Assembly (NCBI GenBank): GCA_050180745.1
Contig: JBFXDW010000004.1
Location: forward strand, 1 to 33,471
Direction of reading: 5' to 3'
Length of the DNA: 33,471 nt
From: JBFXDW01 sp050180745
GTDB lineage: Bacteria; Pseudomonadota; Alphaproteobacteria; UBA9219
A model generated the notes under the pieces. That model saw nothing but the letters and a program-made list of their open reading frames with translations. It did no database searches and was not told the DNA's origin. This document shows, piece after piece, positions 15,043-24,715 of the stretch. Numbering within the stretch: the first letter of the stretch is position 1; each line of letters opens with the position of its first letter. The position numbers and the translations under genes are program-made.

Positions 15043-18000
15043 TACGACCAGATCTTCTTGAGGCTCTCAGCAGCGCGGCGTTGCATGGAGGTGTCAACCG
15101 CATCGCTCATAGCATCGCCAGCACCGCTCAATTTGCTTAGAAGCGTTTCCATCGAATCCATTAAATCATCAGCTTGCAGCTTTAAGGTCACGCGCATGCG
15201 GTCAGTCCGTTGTTGCATTTCTTCCATGGCTTTACCCATGTTGATGATCTCTTCTTGCGATTCTATGACGCTGCTATTCACTTTCTGCGTTTGGCCTGTA
15301 TAGGTTTGAGCAACATTTTGGATGATGCCAGCAACTTTTTCGCCGCCCTCGGCCATGCTGCGGATTTGTTTCTCTATCATCTTGGAAACTTCATCCAGTT
15401 TTGAAACAGCCGCATCGCTGACATTGGTTGAAAGAACGCGCGTTGAATCCAGACGCTCGGCAACTTCCCCTAATTGTTTGAAGGCGTGTTGCAGATTGTT
15501 GGTGAGATCGCCTTCATGGCGTTTGATGCCATCGCCAGCCATGCCCAAACGGTCGAGCAGAACATCAATTTGTGTTCCAAAGCCATTCAGCAACTTACCA
15601 ACTTCTTCCGTTGCGGCACGCATGCGGGCGGTCCGGTCTGTAAGCTGGTTGGTTGTATCTTTGCTGGTTTTGTCAAAGCGGTTGGCGATTTTTTCAACAT
15701 CGACAACTGTTCCAGCCAATGCTGAGCGCAGGCTTGTTCCGGTGCGGTCAAGTTGAGCCGTGATTTGCATCAGGCCGCGATTGATATCCTCAATTTGTGT
15801 TTGAACGCCGCTGCGGACGGCTTCAAGCTGTTCGCGGAAGCTCTTGGAAGCCTTGCCCATTTGGCCTTCTGCTTTTTCGGCCATAGAAATAAGATGAGCC
15901 ACTTGGGTGGACATATTATCTCCAGCTTTTGCAAGGCGCTTTGTCGTCTCGGCTGCACGAAGCTCAATCGTTTCAAAATCATGAGCCAGTTTGCTTGTCG
16001 TTTGTGCGGCATTACCATGCAGTTGTGAGAGCCGATCACTTGCAGCGGAAAGTTGCATGATGGTTTGTGTGGCGCTTTCAACCATCAATTTTTGTTCGCT
16101 CGAGATTTCGCCCGTGCTTTCCTTGATGTCTTTGATCTGAGCCATCATCGCTTCATTAAAGAGCTTGAGGGTTTGTCCGGCCTTAGCTGTGACAGCTTCT
16201 AAATTCTTAGCCTCATCCATCATGGTATCGCGGATGGCTCCCGTGGCGCTTATGCAGCGATCGGTTGTTTTAAGAAGCGTATCGGACATATCGCCTGTTT
16301 TTGCTTTAAAGTCAGCGGCTGCGCTCTCAATCGCTTTTGTGCTGCGTCCCATAAGGGCTGGGAGTTGTGATGTCTCTTCGCGAACCGTATCCGCCGCTGT
16401 GCTGAGTGCAGATTCAGAGCTGGCCAAGTTGGCGCGCAAGGCATCGCTTTGGATTGCCAGTGTTGAGCCTGCGCCCATGACTTGCTCAACCGCTTGAGCG
16501 GAGAGATCGGCTATGTTCTTGAGCTCAACTTCGAGCTGATTGCGTGTTTCTGTCAGGCGCTTATCCGCCTTCGTCAATATCTCTTGTGTGCGGCTGTCGC
16601 TCTCGTTCATGCGTGTGATGAGGTCAACAAGGCGGCTTGTTGCGTGCTCTGCCGTAGCGGCTAGTTGTGCGCCGTGTTCTTGCGACAGGTTCGAGGCATT
16701 TTCGATCAAATTACTGTTCTCGATAATTTTCTCATTAACCGCGCCGATATCTTTTTGCGCTTTTTGGGCTGTCTCGGAAAGTTGATCGGCATTACGTTTG
16801 AGAACGTCATTTGCTTTTTGGCTGATCTCACCCAAATCAAGGGCGGACTTATCAACCAGATTTTGGACCTGTCCGCCTTGTTCTTTGAGCTGACCAACAG
16901 AGATTTCAAGTTGCGTCATGACGGTGCGGACTTGGTCTATAACTTGATCCGATTCATTCTTAATTGTTTGGCGAATGCGGGTTGTTTCTTCATGAAGGTC
17001 ACCCGTCGTCTTTAGCATGTCACGGATTTTTGTTTCCGCTTTTTGTGTATGGTCGGTGAGCGAAGCTGATTCATCGCTGAGGCTTGAGCCCGCAGCGCGG
17101 ATGGCGGCGAGGGCGTTTTGTGTTTGCTCATCAAGATGCTTCATTTCACGCGTGATTTGGCCCGTGCTGTCGCTCAGGCGTGCCGCAGAGCGTTCAGCAG
17201 CAGCGGCTGTTTCATCTTGTGCTAATGTCAAGCGAGTGACCATGCCTCCCAGCATCTCGCGTTGTGCATCAAGGGCTGTGCCAAGCTCATTTTGACGCTC
17301 AGCAACTTGTGTCATGTTTTCATTAAGGGCGGCTGTACTTTGGGCCACGGAATCCGCCATACGACCCAAAGATGACTCAACTGTTTTTCCTGCCTTTTCA
17401 AGCTGTGTCGTTGTCTCAGAAAGATTTTCTGCGGCTTGTTTGATGTTTTCTTCAGTTGAAGTCGCTTGTTGTCCCAAAGACATCGTGTTTTCGAGTAGTT
17501 TGAGCGTTTGTTTTTCAGCGGTATTTGCCTTTTCAGCAAGTGTTTCGGACTCTCTTGCAAAGCCGGAGGTTGCCTCAGCAATCGTTGAAAGAGACTCTTG
17601 CGTTCTGTTGTCGAGTTTTTCCAGCTGGTGGACGATCTTGTTTGTCCCTTCGGTCAAACGCAACGCCGTATCTTCAGCTGCGGTCGCAGTGTCATCAGAG
17701 GCACTTGCAAGGCGTGTAATCAGACTTGAAAGCGTTTCGCGTTGCGTATCAAGCGCTTTAGAAAGAGCATCTTGACGGGTTGCGATTTGGCTCATTGTCT
17801 CATTCAGGCTGCTTGCTTGGCGTGTTATTCCGTCTTGGATATTGCCAAGGGCTGTGTTGGCTTTATCGGTGACATTATGAATATCATCGCTGCCACTGGC
17901 CAAGCGTGCCAGAAGAGAGGTCAGCATGTCGCTAGTGCGGTTGGCTTCGCTGTGCAGGGCATCACTTAGCTCTTTGGCTTGCTTTTGCAGTGTGCTGGTT

Positions 18001-21000
18001 ACTGTCATGGCCGTACGTGCTTGCTCTTCAGCTTGCTGTGCATGTGCGACGAGTTTATCGGCTTCACCGGCAAAACCATCGCTGGCTATGGTAACAGAGG
18101 CCAAGGTCGTTTGCGAATGATCGCTAAGTTGTCCCAAGTAATCTTGAACTTTAGCAAGTGTATCATCAAGACGTTTGATTGTTCTTTCAGCTACACCGGA
18201 GGCGTCTTTATGAGCTTCCCCAAGCTTATCAAAGAGAGTCATCATTTGGTCATGTTGATGCTCATTCTCTTTATTCAGCATTTTGTGCTGCTCGGCGATT
18301 TGTTCGCTGACTATATTAAGAGCGGCCACTTGCTTTGTGACATTGGCGCTCAGGCTTTCAAGAGCAACATCCGTATCGTTGGCGATCTTTAGGATATTGC
18401 CTGAAGTTTGCTCTAGCCGTGAAGAGGTCTTGCTGGCCAATTCGTCATAACGGGAAGTTGCATTATCCGCGCTTACAATAGCGCCTGCGGCTGTTTCCTG
18501 AAGGCGCATATTAGAGGTATCAAGCTGCGCCATCGTGTCTTTGAGGGCTGCGATAAGCTTGCCATTATGGTCTTCCATGGCGGTGCGGATTTCTGCTGAT
18601 TGTCCGGCGAAGCTCGAGGTCGCTTGGCTGAGCGTTTTGATGCTGGATTCAACTTGGCTTGTGACATCCATCATATGGCTGGCTTGTTCACCCAGTTCGA
18701 GCGCTGATTTTTGGATGCACTCTACTGTATCGTTGGCGGCACAGCGGAGGCTTTCGTTCTCTGTTCTGAACTTATCAGCCGCGCTTTGCATGCGGTTAAC
18801 GACCTTGTCTGTTTCTTCTACGGCTGTGTTTTGCAAGATAGACAGACGGGTGCTGAGTTGTTCCAACCGATCCACGGTCTTATCTGAGCTTGAGTTTACT
18901 GTGCCTGCGGTATTTTTGATGCGCTCGGCTCCGTCGCTGATGAGAGAGAGATTTTTCTCTATCGCAGAAGAAAGGCCTACAATCTTATCTGTTGCCGAGG
19001 TTGCGCGCTCATTCAGATTTGCGGCGCGATCTTCAAAGGCTGTTGTGGCGTCGTTTGTGATGTCCGCATAATGATCAGCGACGCGGTCAAGAAGCTTGTA
19101 GGCTTCTTCCGTCTTGTCTTTCAGGTCGTGGCTGATTGTTTGGAAACGCTCGCCAGCCTTGGAGAGCTCGGTGTGGATTTCTTGCGACTGTTGTTCCAGC
19201 ATAAGGCGAATTGTTTTAGCCTCATTTTGCAGGACGCTTGTAACAGCGCTGATTTTTGTGCCTGAATCTTGCGTTTCTGTTGAAAGATGGCGGCTTTGTT
19301 CGCTGATTTTTTTAGCGGCTTCCTGCAAGGTTGTAGCGGCTTCTCCGGCCTTGTTGCCAAGCGTATCGACCTCGCTTTGAAGGCGTGCTGCCATGCTGTT
19401 GAATTGCTCAACCGCAGTGCTTGTTGTTTCATCCTGATCTTTGCGGATCATTTCAAAGCGACGGTTCAGATCTTCAATCGAAGAGAGGGTGTCGCTAGTC
19501 ATTTTACCGACATCAAGCCCCATTTCTCCAATGCGGCTGTTGAATAATTGAAGCTTATCGAGTTGTGAGTGCAGATCGCTGCCGTACTGTGTCAATGACT
19601 CGCGACCTTTTTCTGTGCTTTCATCAATCTTGTTGATAACTTCTTGTACAGGTGCTGTTGCGGTATCGGCAAAATCCTGCAGACGTTGATCGGTGCTGTC
19701 GAGACGGGCTTTCATTTCATCCAGAAGCGCGGTTAAGGTGTCGTTTTGAGACCGCATGGCGCGTTCAGATGTTTCTGCTTGATGTTGAATTTGCGCCATA
19801 GTGCTACGCAACGTGGTTTCTGCCTTTTGCGCTTTTTCTGTAATGTCTCCCTCTTGGCGGGTGAGGGACTCTGTGGCGATGCTGAGTGCTTGGATAGAGC
19901 TTTGCGCGGCATCGTGAATGCGTGAGATAATGCCTTCATTATCTGTGGCGGCTTTCATGAGCTTGTCGCTCAATATGTCGCCTACGGATTGTGTGGCATT
20001 TCGTGTTTCCATCAGCTTATCAAGGACTGCTTGCAGATTTTCTAAAGCCTTTGCGGCTTTGGCGTGGACTTCATTTCCGGCTTGTTCCGAGGCCTTGTGC
20101 AGGGTGTTGAATTGCTCAATTTGTGTGCCCATTTCCGTTGACAACTCTTTGAGTTTTTCGCGATTGGCATCGGACACGGTTTCAAGATGGCTTGTTGCTT
20201 CTTCGTAGCGTGCTGCTGTTTCTTCAAGTTGTGCGGCGATATCGTTTGTGCTGCGGCGGGCTTTCTCATTCGTTTCAGAGAAGCTAGCTAGCACGCTGTC
20301 AGCACGATCACTAAGCTCAGTAATGCTGTTTTCCAGTTGTTGGCCAAGAGTTGCCCCTGCGCCGCTTAGTTTTGTGACAATGCCGTCAAGATCGGTTTGC
20401 CGTTCCTTCATTGTGGCATCAACTTCATTAATGCGTGAGGTGAAGCCTTTGAGGAATGTTTCAAGAGCGCCTGTTTTTTCTTCCAACGTTTCGGCAAGAG
20501 CTGCTGCTTGCTCGCGAGCCAACTGCTCACTAGCATAAAGGCGATCAGCGACACCACGCAGGACGGATTCTGCTTCTCCTATACGTGCGGGCATCAAAGA
20601 GCTGAGTTCATCCAAAGATCTTGTTTGCGTATCTAAAGCAGCGGCCAAGCGTTCCGCTTCTTCGCGTGCTAGACCTGTGCGGCCAAGGAAATGAGCGATG
20701 TCGGTATCAATACGACCAGAAACTTCTTGCAAGGTGCTTGATGCTGTTTCTGCGGCGTTGAGAAGGCTTGTTTCCTGACTGCGCGCTGTGTCGGACAGTT
20801 TTTGCGTGTTACGCATGGCTTGCTCGACAGCGCCCGCAACGGTTTCGGCATGCTTTTCGATATCTTCCAAAAGATGCGTCATTTTCTCGCGCATGGATTC
20901 GGCTTGTTCGGCAACCTTATCGCCGTTTTGGACGAGCTTGCCATCCAGTACGCGCAACATCGTGAATTTGTCGTCCATTAAGCTTTCAATGTGATCCATG

Positions 21001-21629
21001 CTGCGATGGATGACGTCTTGAATCTCTTTAACCTGATAGAGGCTGTGTTGTTCAAATTCTTCAAGATCGGCTTTATGCGCGTTAACGCGCTCAATAATAG
21101 CCATAAGCTCACCATCGCCGATATGCTTGGTGCTTTTGAGAAGGTCCAGTTGCTCTTTAATAGCCTGATTAAAGCGACGGACCCTTATCTCTGCGGCACC
21201 GCTTTCGCCCGTAATCATAGCCAATTGACGGCGCAGAGGTTCTGTTACCGACTGGACATCGGCGGCGCGTTGAAGATATGCGGCAACCATCCAAATCATG
21301 GCAACTGGCGAGATAATGGCTGAAATCCCGATAGCCCAATTTGTTAGAGGGATTCCGGCAAAACTGTTCATGCCGCTGGAGTTGAGCATAGCAAAGACAA
21401 CGCTGCCGATCCACGCAACGGACATTAAGACGCCAACCCAGAAGGGGGTGGTCGAATAATTTGGCGAGGTTTTCCTGAAGCGAGGACGTGTCGGTGCCTG
21501 AACAGCCTTTACCGTTTTGGAGACGGTTTGTTTTTGGGAGGGCTGTCCCTGTGTTTTAGGTGACGTTCCGGCAGCCTCGGGAGAAAGGGTGCGCGGCAAG
21601 GGCGAAGAAGTATTGTTTTTGTCAGCCAT
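15042..21629 (-). CDS. Giant two-TM coiled-coil protein (GPR/RgsE/TipN-like polar scaffold candidate)
   Basis: I start at ATG 21629 (MADKNNTSSPLPRTL), 2195 residues, because GAGGT lies 5 bases ahead; the frame opens 33 bases earlier. After a Pro/Lys-rich cytoplasmic N-terminus (1-60) come two TM helices (about 62-82 and 96-119). About 2000 residues of Ala/Glu/Gln/Ser/Thr-rich coiled coil follow, with no Pro-rich breaks and no enzymatic motif. Long-period internal repeats occur: LNETMSQIATRQDALSKALD and LNENMTQVAERQNELGTALD are 160 residues apart. This architecture matches the Agrobacterium growth-pole-ring protein (about 2100 residues, apolipoprotein-like coiled coil), its Sinorhizobium counterpart RgsE, and the smaller TipN of Caulobacter, all polarity scaffolds. 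Homology is inferred from architecture only. A methyl-accepting or phage tail protein is excluded by lack of a HAMP/signalling hairpin and by the topology. Confidence 0.9.
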   Translation of the reverse strand: MADKNNTSSPLPRTLSPEAAGTSPKTQGQPSQKQTVSKTVKAVQAPTRPRFRKTSPNYSTTPFWVGVLMSVAWIGSVVFAMLNSSGMNSFAGIPLTNWAIGISAIISPVAMIWMVAAYLQRAADVQSVTEPLRRQLAMITGESGAAEIRVRRFNQAIKEQLDLLKSTKHIGDGELMAIIERVNAHKADLEEFEQHSLYQVKEIQDVIHRSMDHIESLMDDKFTMLRVLDGKLVQNGDKVAEQAESMREKMTHLLEDIEKHAETVAGAVEQAMRNTQKLSDTARSQETSLLNAAETASSTLQEVSGRIDTDIAHFLGRTGLAREEAERLAAALDTQTRSLDELSSLMPARIGEAESVLRGVADRLYASEQLAREQAAALAETLEEKTGALETFLKGFTSRINEVDATMKERQTDLDGIVTKLSGAGATLGQQLENSITELSDRADSVLASFSETNEKARRSTNDIAAQLEETAARYEEATSHLETVSDANREKLKELSTEMGTQIEQFNTLHKASEQAGNEVHAKAAKALENLQAVLDKLMETRNATQSVGDILSDKLMKAATDNEGIISRIHDAAQSSIQALSIATESLTRQEGDITEKAQKAETTLRSTMAQIQHQAETSERAMRSQNDTLTALLDEMKARLDSTDQRLQDFADTATAPVQEVINKIDESTEKGRESLTQYGSDLHSQLDKLQLFNSRIGEMGLDVGKMTSDTLSSIEDLNRRFEMIRKDQDETTSTAVEQFNSMAARLQSEVDTLGNKAGEAATTLQEAAKKISEQSRHLSTETQDSGTKISAVTSVLQNEAKTIRLMLEQQSQEIHTELSKAGERFQTISHDLKDKTEEAYKLLDRVADHYADITNDATTAFEDRAANLNERATSATDKIVGLSSAIEKNLSLISDGAERIKNTAGTVNSSSDKTVDRLEQLSTRLSILQNTAVEETDKVVNRMQSAADKFRTENESLRCAANDTVECIQKSALELGEQASHMMDVTSQVESSIKTLSQATSSFAGQSAEIRTAMEDHNGKLIAALKDTMAQLDTSNMRLQETAAGAIVSADNATSRYDELASKTSSRLEQTSGNILKIANDTDVALESLSANVTKQVAALNIVSEQIAEQHKMLNKENEHQHDQMMTLFDKLGEAHKDASGVAERTIKRLDDTLAKVQDYLGQLSDHSQTTLASVTIASDGFAGEADKLVAHAQQAEEQARTAMTVTSTLQKQAKELSDALHSEANRTSDMLTSLLARLASGSDDIHNVTDKANTALGNIQDGITRQASSLNETMSQIATRQDALSKALDTQRETLSSLITRLASASDDTATAAEDTALRLTEGTNKIVHQLEKLDNRTQESLSTIAEATSGFARESETLAEKANTAEKQTLKLLENTMSLGQQATSTEENIKQAAENLSETTTQLEKAGKTVESSLGRMADSVAQSTAALNENMTQVAERQNELGTALDAQREMLGGMVTRLTLAQDETAAAAERSAARLSDSTGQITREMKHLDEQTQNALAAIRAAGSSLSDESASLTDHTQKAETKIRDMLKTTGDLHEETTRIRQTIKNESDQVIDQVRTVMTQLEISVGQLKEQGGQVQNLVDKSALDLGEISQKANDVLKRNADQLSETAQKAQKDIGAVNEKIIENSNLIENASNLSQEHGAQLAATAEHATSRLVDLITRMNESDSRTQEILTKADKRLTETRNQLEVELKNIADLSAQAVEQVMGAGSTLAIQSDALRANLASSESALSTAADTVREETSQLPALMGRSTKAIESAAADFKAKTGDMSDTLLKTTDRCISATGAIRDTMMDEAKNLEAVTAKAGQTLKLFNEAMMAQIKDIKESTGEISSEQKLMVESATQTIMQLSAASDRLSQLHGNAAQTTSKLAHDFETIELRAAETTKRLAKAGDNMSTQVAHLISMAEKAEGQMGKASKSFREQLEAVRSGVQTQIEDINRGLMQITAQLDRTGTSLRSALAGTVVDVEKIANRFDKTSKDTTNQLTDRTARMRAATEEVGKLLNGFGTQIDVLLDRLGMAGDGIKRHEGDLTNNLQHAFKQLGEVAERLDSTRVLSTNVSDAAVSKLDEVSKMIEKQIRSMAEGGEKVAGIIQNVAQTYTGQTQKVNSSVIESQEEIINMGKAMEEMQQRTDRMRVTLKLQADDLMDSMETLLSKLSGAGDAMSDAVDTSMQRRAAESLKKIWS

Positions 21630-21764
21630 TGGTACCTCGAAATGGTGCCTCGAAAAAGACATGGAATTTCAGTCAATAGAGAACGCTGGCAAGGCCGATT
21701 CGTATCAACCTTTACCACCGTGCGGAAGTGTAGCAGGAAGAAGGTATAAAATGGAAGAGTTAAG

Positions 21765-21941
21765 ATTCAGCATTCAGGAATCAGGATTCAGCATTCAGGG
21801 GGGATTGATTTTGCCTTTTCTCTCCCAGTCTTTCATACCATTCCTATCGTGACGAGGAATGAGGAATATGGTTGAAAATTGGGAAAGAAAGAAACAATGA
21901 AGCTCCCCTGAATCCTGACCACTGAATCCTGATTCCTGTTA
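21765..21941. repeat. Inverted pair of ATTCAGG heptamer arrays between the giant gene and mutS
   Basis: Left array: five phased units at 21765-21799 (ATTCAGC, ATTCAGG, AATCAGG, ATTCAGC, ATTCAGG) then a G-run. Right array: inverted units at 21907-21941 (CCTGAAT, CCTGACC, ACTGAAT, CCTGATT, CCTGTTA); the last contains the mutS stop codon. The right array is preceded by GAAAGAAAGAAACA (about 21881-21897), the shared flank. Between the arms, CATTCCT/AGGAATG forms a smaller hairpin. The spacer 21630-21938 has no other content I can support beyond the start region of the giant gene. Confidence 0.85.
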
Positions 21942-24617
21942 CAGTTTTGCCTTCAGCCCATAAAGTACGTCTAGAGCTTCTTTGGGGGTTAGATTATCTG
22001 GATTGATGGCTTTGATTTCTTCTATCAGAGGCGAATCGTGAGTCGTTTGTGCTTTTTTAGGCTTCACAGCGCTGAAAAGGGGCAGGTTGTCTGCTAAATT
22101 GGAGCTGTTAGTGCTGAATTGTCCACTCTCAAGATGGTGAAGAGCTTCTTCGGCGCGGGCAATGACACTCTCGGGCATGCCCGCCATTTGGGCAACGTGA
22201 ATACCATAGGATCTATCGGCTGTGCCTTTTGTAACCTCATGCAAAAATATAATGTCTTGTTCCCATTCTTTGATCTTCATTGTCGCGCAGAACAGGCGCG
22301 GCAGTTTTTCCGTGAGTTGGGTGAGTTCATGATAATGTGTGGCAAATAAGGTGCGGCACTTATTGACCTCATGGAGGTGCTCTAAGGTTGCCCATGCGAT
22401 CGACAGGCCATCATAGGTGGCTGTGCCGCGACCGATCTCATCTAAGATGACAAGAGCTCGTGGGCCAGCCTGATTGAGAATGGCGGCAGTTTCCACCATT
22501 TCTACCATAAAGGTGGATTGGCCGCGGGCTAGATCGTCAGCAGCGCCAACACGGCTGAAGAGACGGTCAATGACTCCGATATGTGCGGCTTTGGCGGGAA
22601 CGAAGCTTCCCATTTGGGCCATGACTGTTATCAGTGCGTTTTGGCGCAAGAAGGTCGATTTACCAGCCATGTTGGGGCCAGTTAGCAACCAGAGGTTTTG
22701 TTCATCCCCTAAGTCACAATCATTGCTTATAAAGTTTCTATTTCCTGTTTGTTTAAGTAAAGCTTGCTCAACCACGGGGTGGCGGCCGCCTTTGATCCGG
22801 AAGGTGAGGCTGTCGTCAATTTGGGGACGGGTATAATTTTGCTCTGTGGCAAGCTCTGCTAATCCCGTGGTGACATCTATCTTGGCCAGACTTTCAGCCG
22901 TTTTGTGAAGTTCGGGCAGTATCCTTTTGATGCTTTTCGTGAAATCCTCAAAAATAGAGAGCTCAACAGCCAGCGCTTTATCGGCGCTTTGCGCTATTTT
23001 TTGGGCAAGTTCTGCTAGCTCTACGGTTGAAAAACGTACGCCGCTCACCAGTGTTTGGCGGTGAATAAAGGTTTCTTTATTGGCCAGCAATTTGTCGGCG
23101 TGGCTGGGGGAGACATCTATATAATAGCCGAGCACATTATTATGTTTGATTTTCAATGTCGGTGTATTGGCTAATTTGGCGTATTTTTGCTGTAGATTGG
23201 CAATGAGGCGCCTGCTGCTGTCGCGCAGGTCAATGAACTCATCAAGTTGGGGGTTGAACCCACGTACAATAAAACCTCCGTCGCGGGCTAGGAGAGGGAG
23301 ATTCTCTTGTAAGGCTTGCCTCAACTTGTCGTGCAACATGTTGTGCTCGCCAAGGTCCAGCGCGTTTTGGCGGAGCCTGTTGGGGCATTCATTTTGGTTG
23401 GTGCCTAAAAGGGTTGAGCGAATTGCTTCGGCATGTTTGAGCGCATCGCGTATGGCGGCTAGATCGCGGGGGCCGCCTCGATCCAGAGAGATGCGGGTGA
23501 GGGAACGTTCCAGATCAGGGGTGTGGGAAAGTTCACTCCTAACCTTGTGGCGTGTTTGGGTTTCCTTTATGAAAAATGCCAGATCATCAAGGCGCTGATT
23601 GATCTTTTTGATATCTGTTAAAGGTGTTGCCATGTATGCGGCGAGCAGGCGTGCTCCGGCGCTTGTGGAGGTGCGATCGCATGCGTGGAGGAGGGAGCCT
23701 CGTTTCTCTCCGCCAAGGGTTCTCATGATTTCAAGATTGCGGCGTGTGGCGGAATCCATCACGAGCGTTGTTCCCAGCTTTTCGACGCGAGGCGGTTTGA
23801 GGTGGGAGATTGTGTTTTTTTGAGTGAGGTTGACGTAATCTAGGAGGGCACCTAGAGCCGCTATTTCTGCGCGAGAAAAATCACCAAAAGCCGACAGATC
23901 GCTGACGTTATAAGTGTCATGCAACAATCGTCGTGCGTTCTCGCTTTCAAATCTGACATTAGGTTGGATTGTTAGTTTTTCTTTCCAAAAAGCGAGGGCG
24001 TCATAGCAATCTACATTCTCGATCACGCGTTGGGCGAGCAGGATTTCTACAGCATCTATGCGGGCGAGGGCTGATTCAAGCGTGTTAGGAGTGGTTTTTT
24101 CTACGAAAGGTTGGCCGGAGGATAGATCAAGCCATGCCAACGCCATGTCATCTCCTGTTTGGGACAGGCATGCCAGATAATTGGATTTACTGGCTTCCAG
24201 AAGCATATCTTCTGTGACGGTGCCCGGTGTGACAATTCGAGTAACCTCACGGGATACGATGGATTTTGTGCCTCGTTTTTTAGCTTCCGTTGGGTCTTCT
24301 GTTTGTTCGCAAATGGCGACATGAAAGCCCTTGCGAATGAGCTTGGCCAGATACCCTTCGTAAGAATGAAAGGGCACACCGCACATGGGGATAGGCTTGT
24401 CTTGAAGCTGGCCACGGCTTGTAAGCGTAATATCAAGGGCTTGTGAGGCTAAGACAGCATCACGAAAGAAGAGTTCATAAAAATCACCTAATCTAAAGAA
24501 TAATAAACAATCAGGATGGGCGGCTTTTACAGCTAAATATTGCTGCATTAAAGGTGTATTGGCATCTTCAACTGTGGGTTGCCATATATCATCCTGTTTT
24601 TCTTGCGCGAGGCCCAT
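21939..24617 (-). CDS. mutS: DNA mismatch repair protein MutS
   Basis: MutS recognises base mismatches and recruits MutL. At 892 residues it is a normal MutS1. The N-terminal mismatch-binding domain has the Phe-x-Glu motif in GDFYELF (Phe46, Glu48). The clamp and lever domains follow (LGYYIDVSPSHADKL). The ATPase domain carries Walker A GPNMAGKSTFL near residue 642, the signature segment DDLARGQSTFMVEM, Walker B LVILDEIGRGT near 720 and the ATHYHEL His switch. The C-terminal helix region (ALDVLYGLKAKL) is intact. Both ends abut repeat DNA: the stop lies inside a heptamer unit and the start is about 100 bases from another inverted array pair. Confidence 0.97.
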   Translation of the reverse strand: MGLAQEKQDDIWQPTVEDANTPLMQQYLAVKAAHPDCLLFFRLGDFYELFFRDAVLASQALDITLTSRGQLQDKPIPMCGVPFHSYEGYLAKLIRKGFHVAICEQTEDPTEAKKRGTKSIVSREVTRIVTPGTVTEDMLLEASKSNYLACLSQTGDDMALAWLDLSSGQPFVEKTTPNTLESALARIDAVEILLAQRVIENVDCYDALAFWKEKLTIQPNVRFESENARRLLHDTYNVSDLSAFGDFSRAEIAALGALLDYVNLTQKNTISHLKPPRVEKLGTTLVMDSATRRNLEIMRTLGGEKRGSLLHACDRTSTSAGARLLAAYMATPLTDIKKINQRLDDLAFFIKETQTRHKVRSELSHTPDLERSLTRISLDRGGPRDLAAIRDALKHAEAIRSTLLGTNQNECPNRLRQNALDLGEHNMLHDKLRQALQENLPLLARDGGFIVRGFNPQLDEFIDLRDSSRRLIANLQQKYAKLANTPTLKIKHNNVLGYYIDVSPSHADKLLANKETFIHRQTLVSGVRFSTVELAELAQKIAQSADKALAVELSIFEDFTKSIKRILPELHKTAESLAKIDVTTGLAELATEQNYTRPQIDDSLTFRIKGGRHPVVEQALLKQTGNRNFISNDCDLGDEQNLWLLTGPNMAGKSTFLRQNALITVMAQMGSFVPAKAAHIGVIDRLFSRVGAADDLARGQSTFMVEMVETAAILNQAGPRALVILDEIGRGTATYDGLSIAWATLEHLHEVNKCRTLFATHYHELTQLTEKLPRLFCATMKIKEWEQDIIFLHEVTKGTADRSYGIHVAQMAGMPESVIARAEEALHHLESGQFSTNSSNLADNLPLFSAVKPKKAQTTHDSPLIEEIKAINPDNLTPKEALDVLYGLKAKL

Positions 24618-24715
24618 ATAAATAAAATCCTGTACTTTAGTATGAGGGGAGCGTTATCGTAGCGGTGTTTGGGTCCTTTTTCTAGGGGGCTTGTTTTATG
24701 GTTAATAAGGAGAGG

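Noticed and set aside
14714..15103. Minus-strand open frame of 129 codons with a RGSGIGD repeat peptide
   Set aside because: It runs through the GATCCCC array, the tRNA-like fragment and a dispersed repeat, and overlaps two real genes in other frames. The repeated peptide is only the translation of the DNA repeat.
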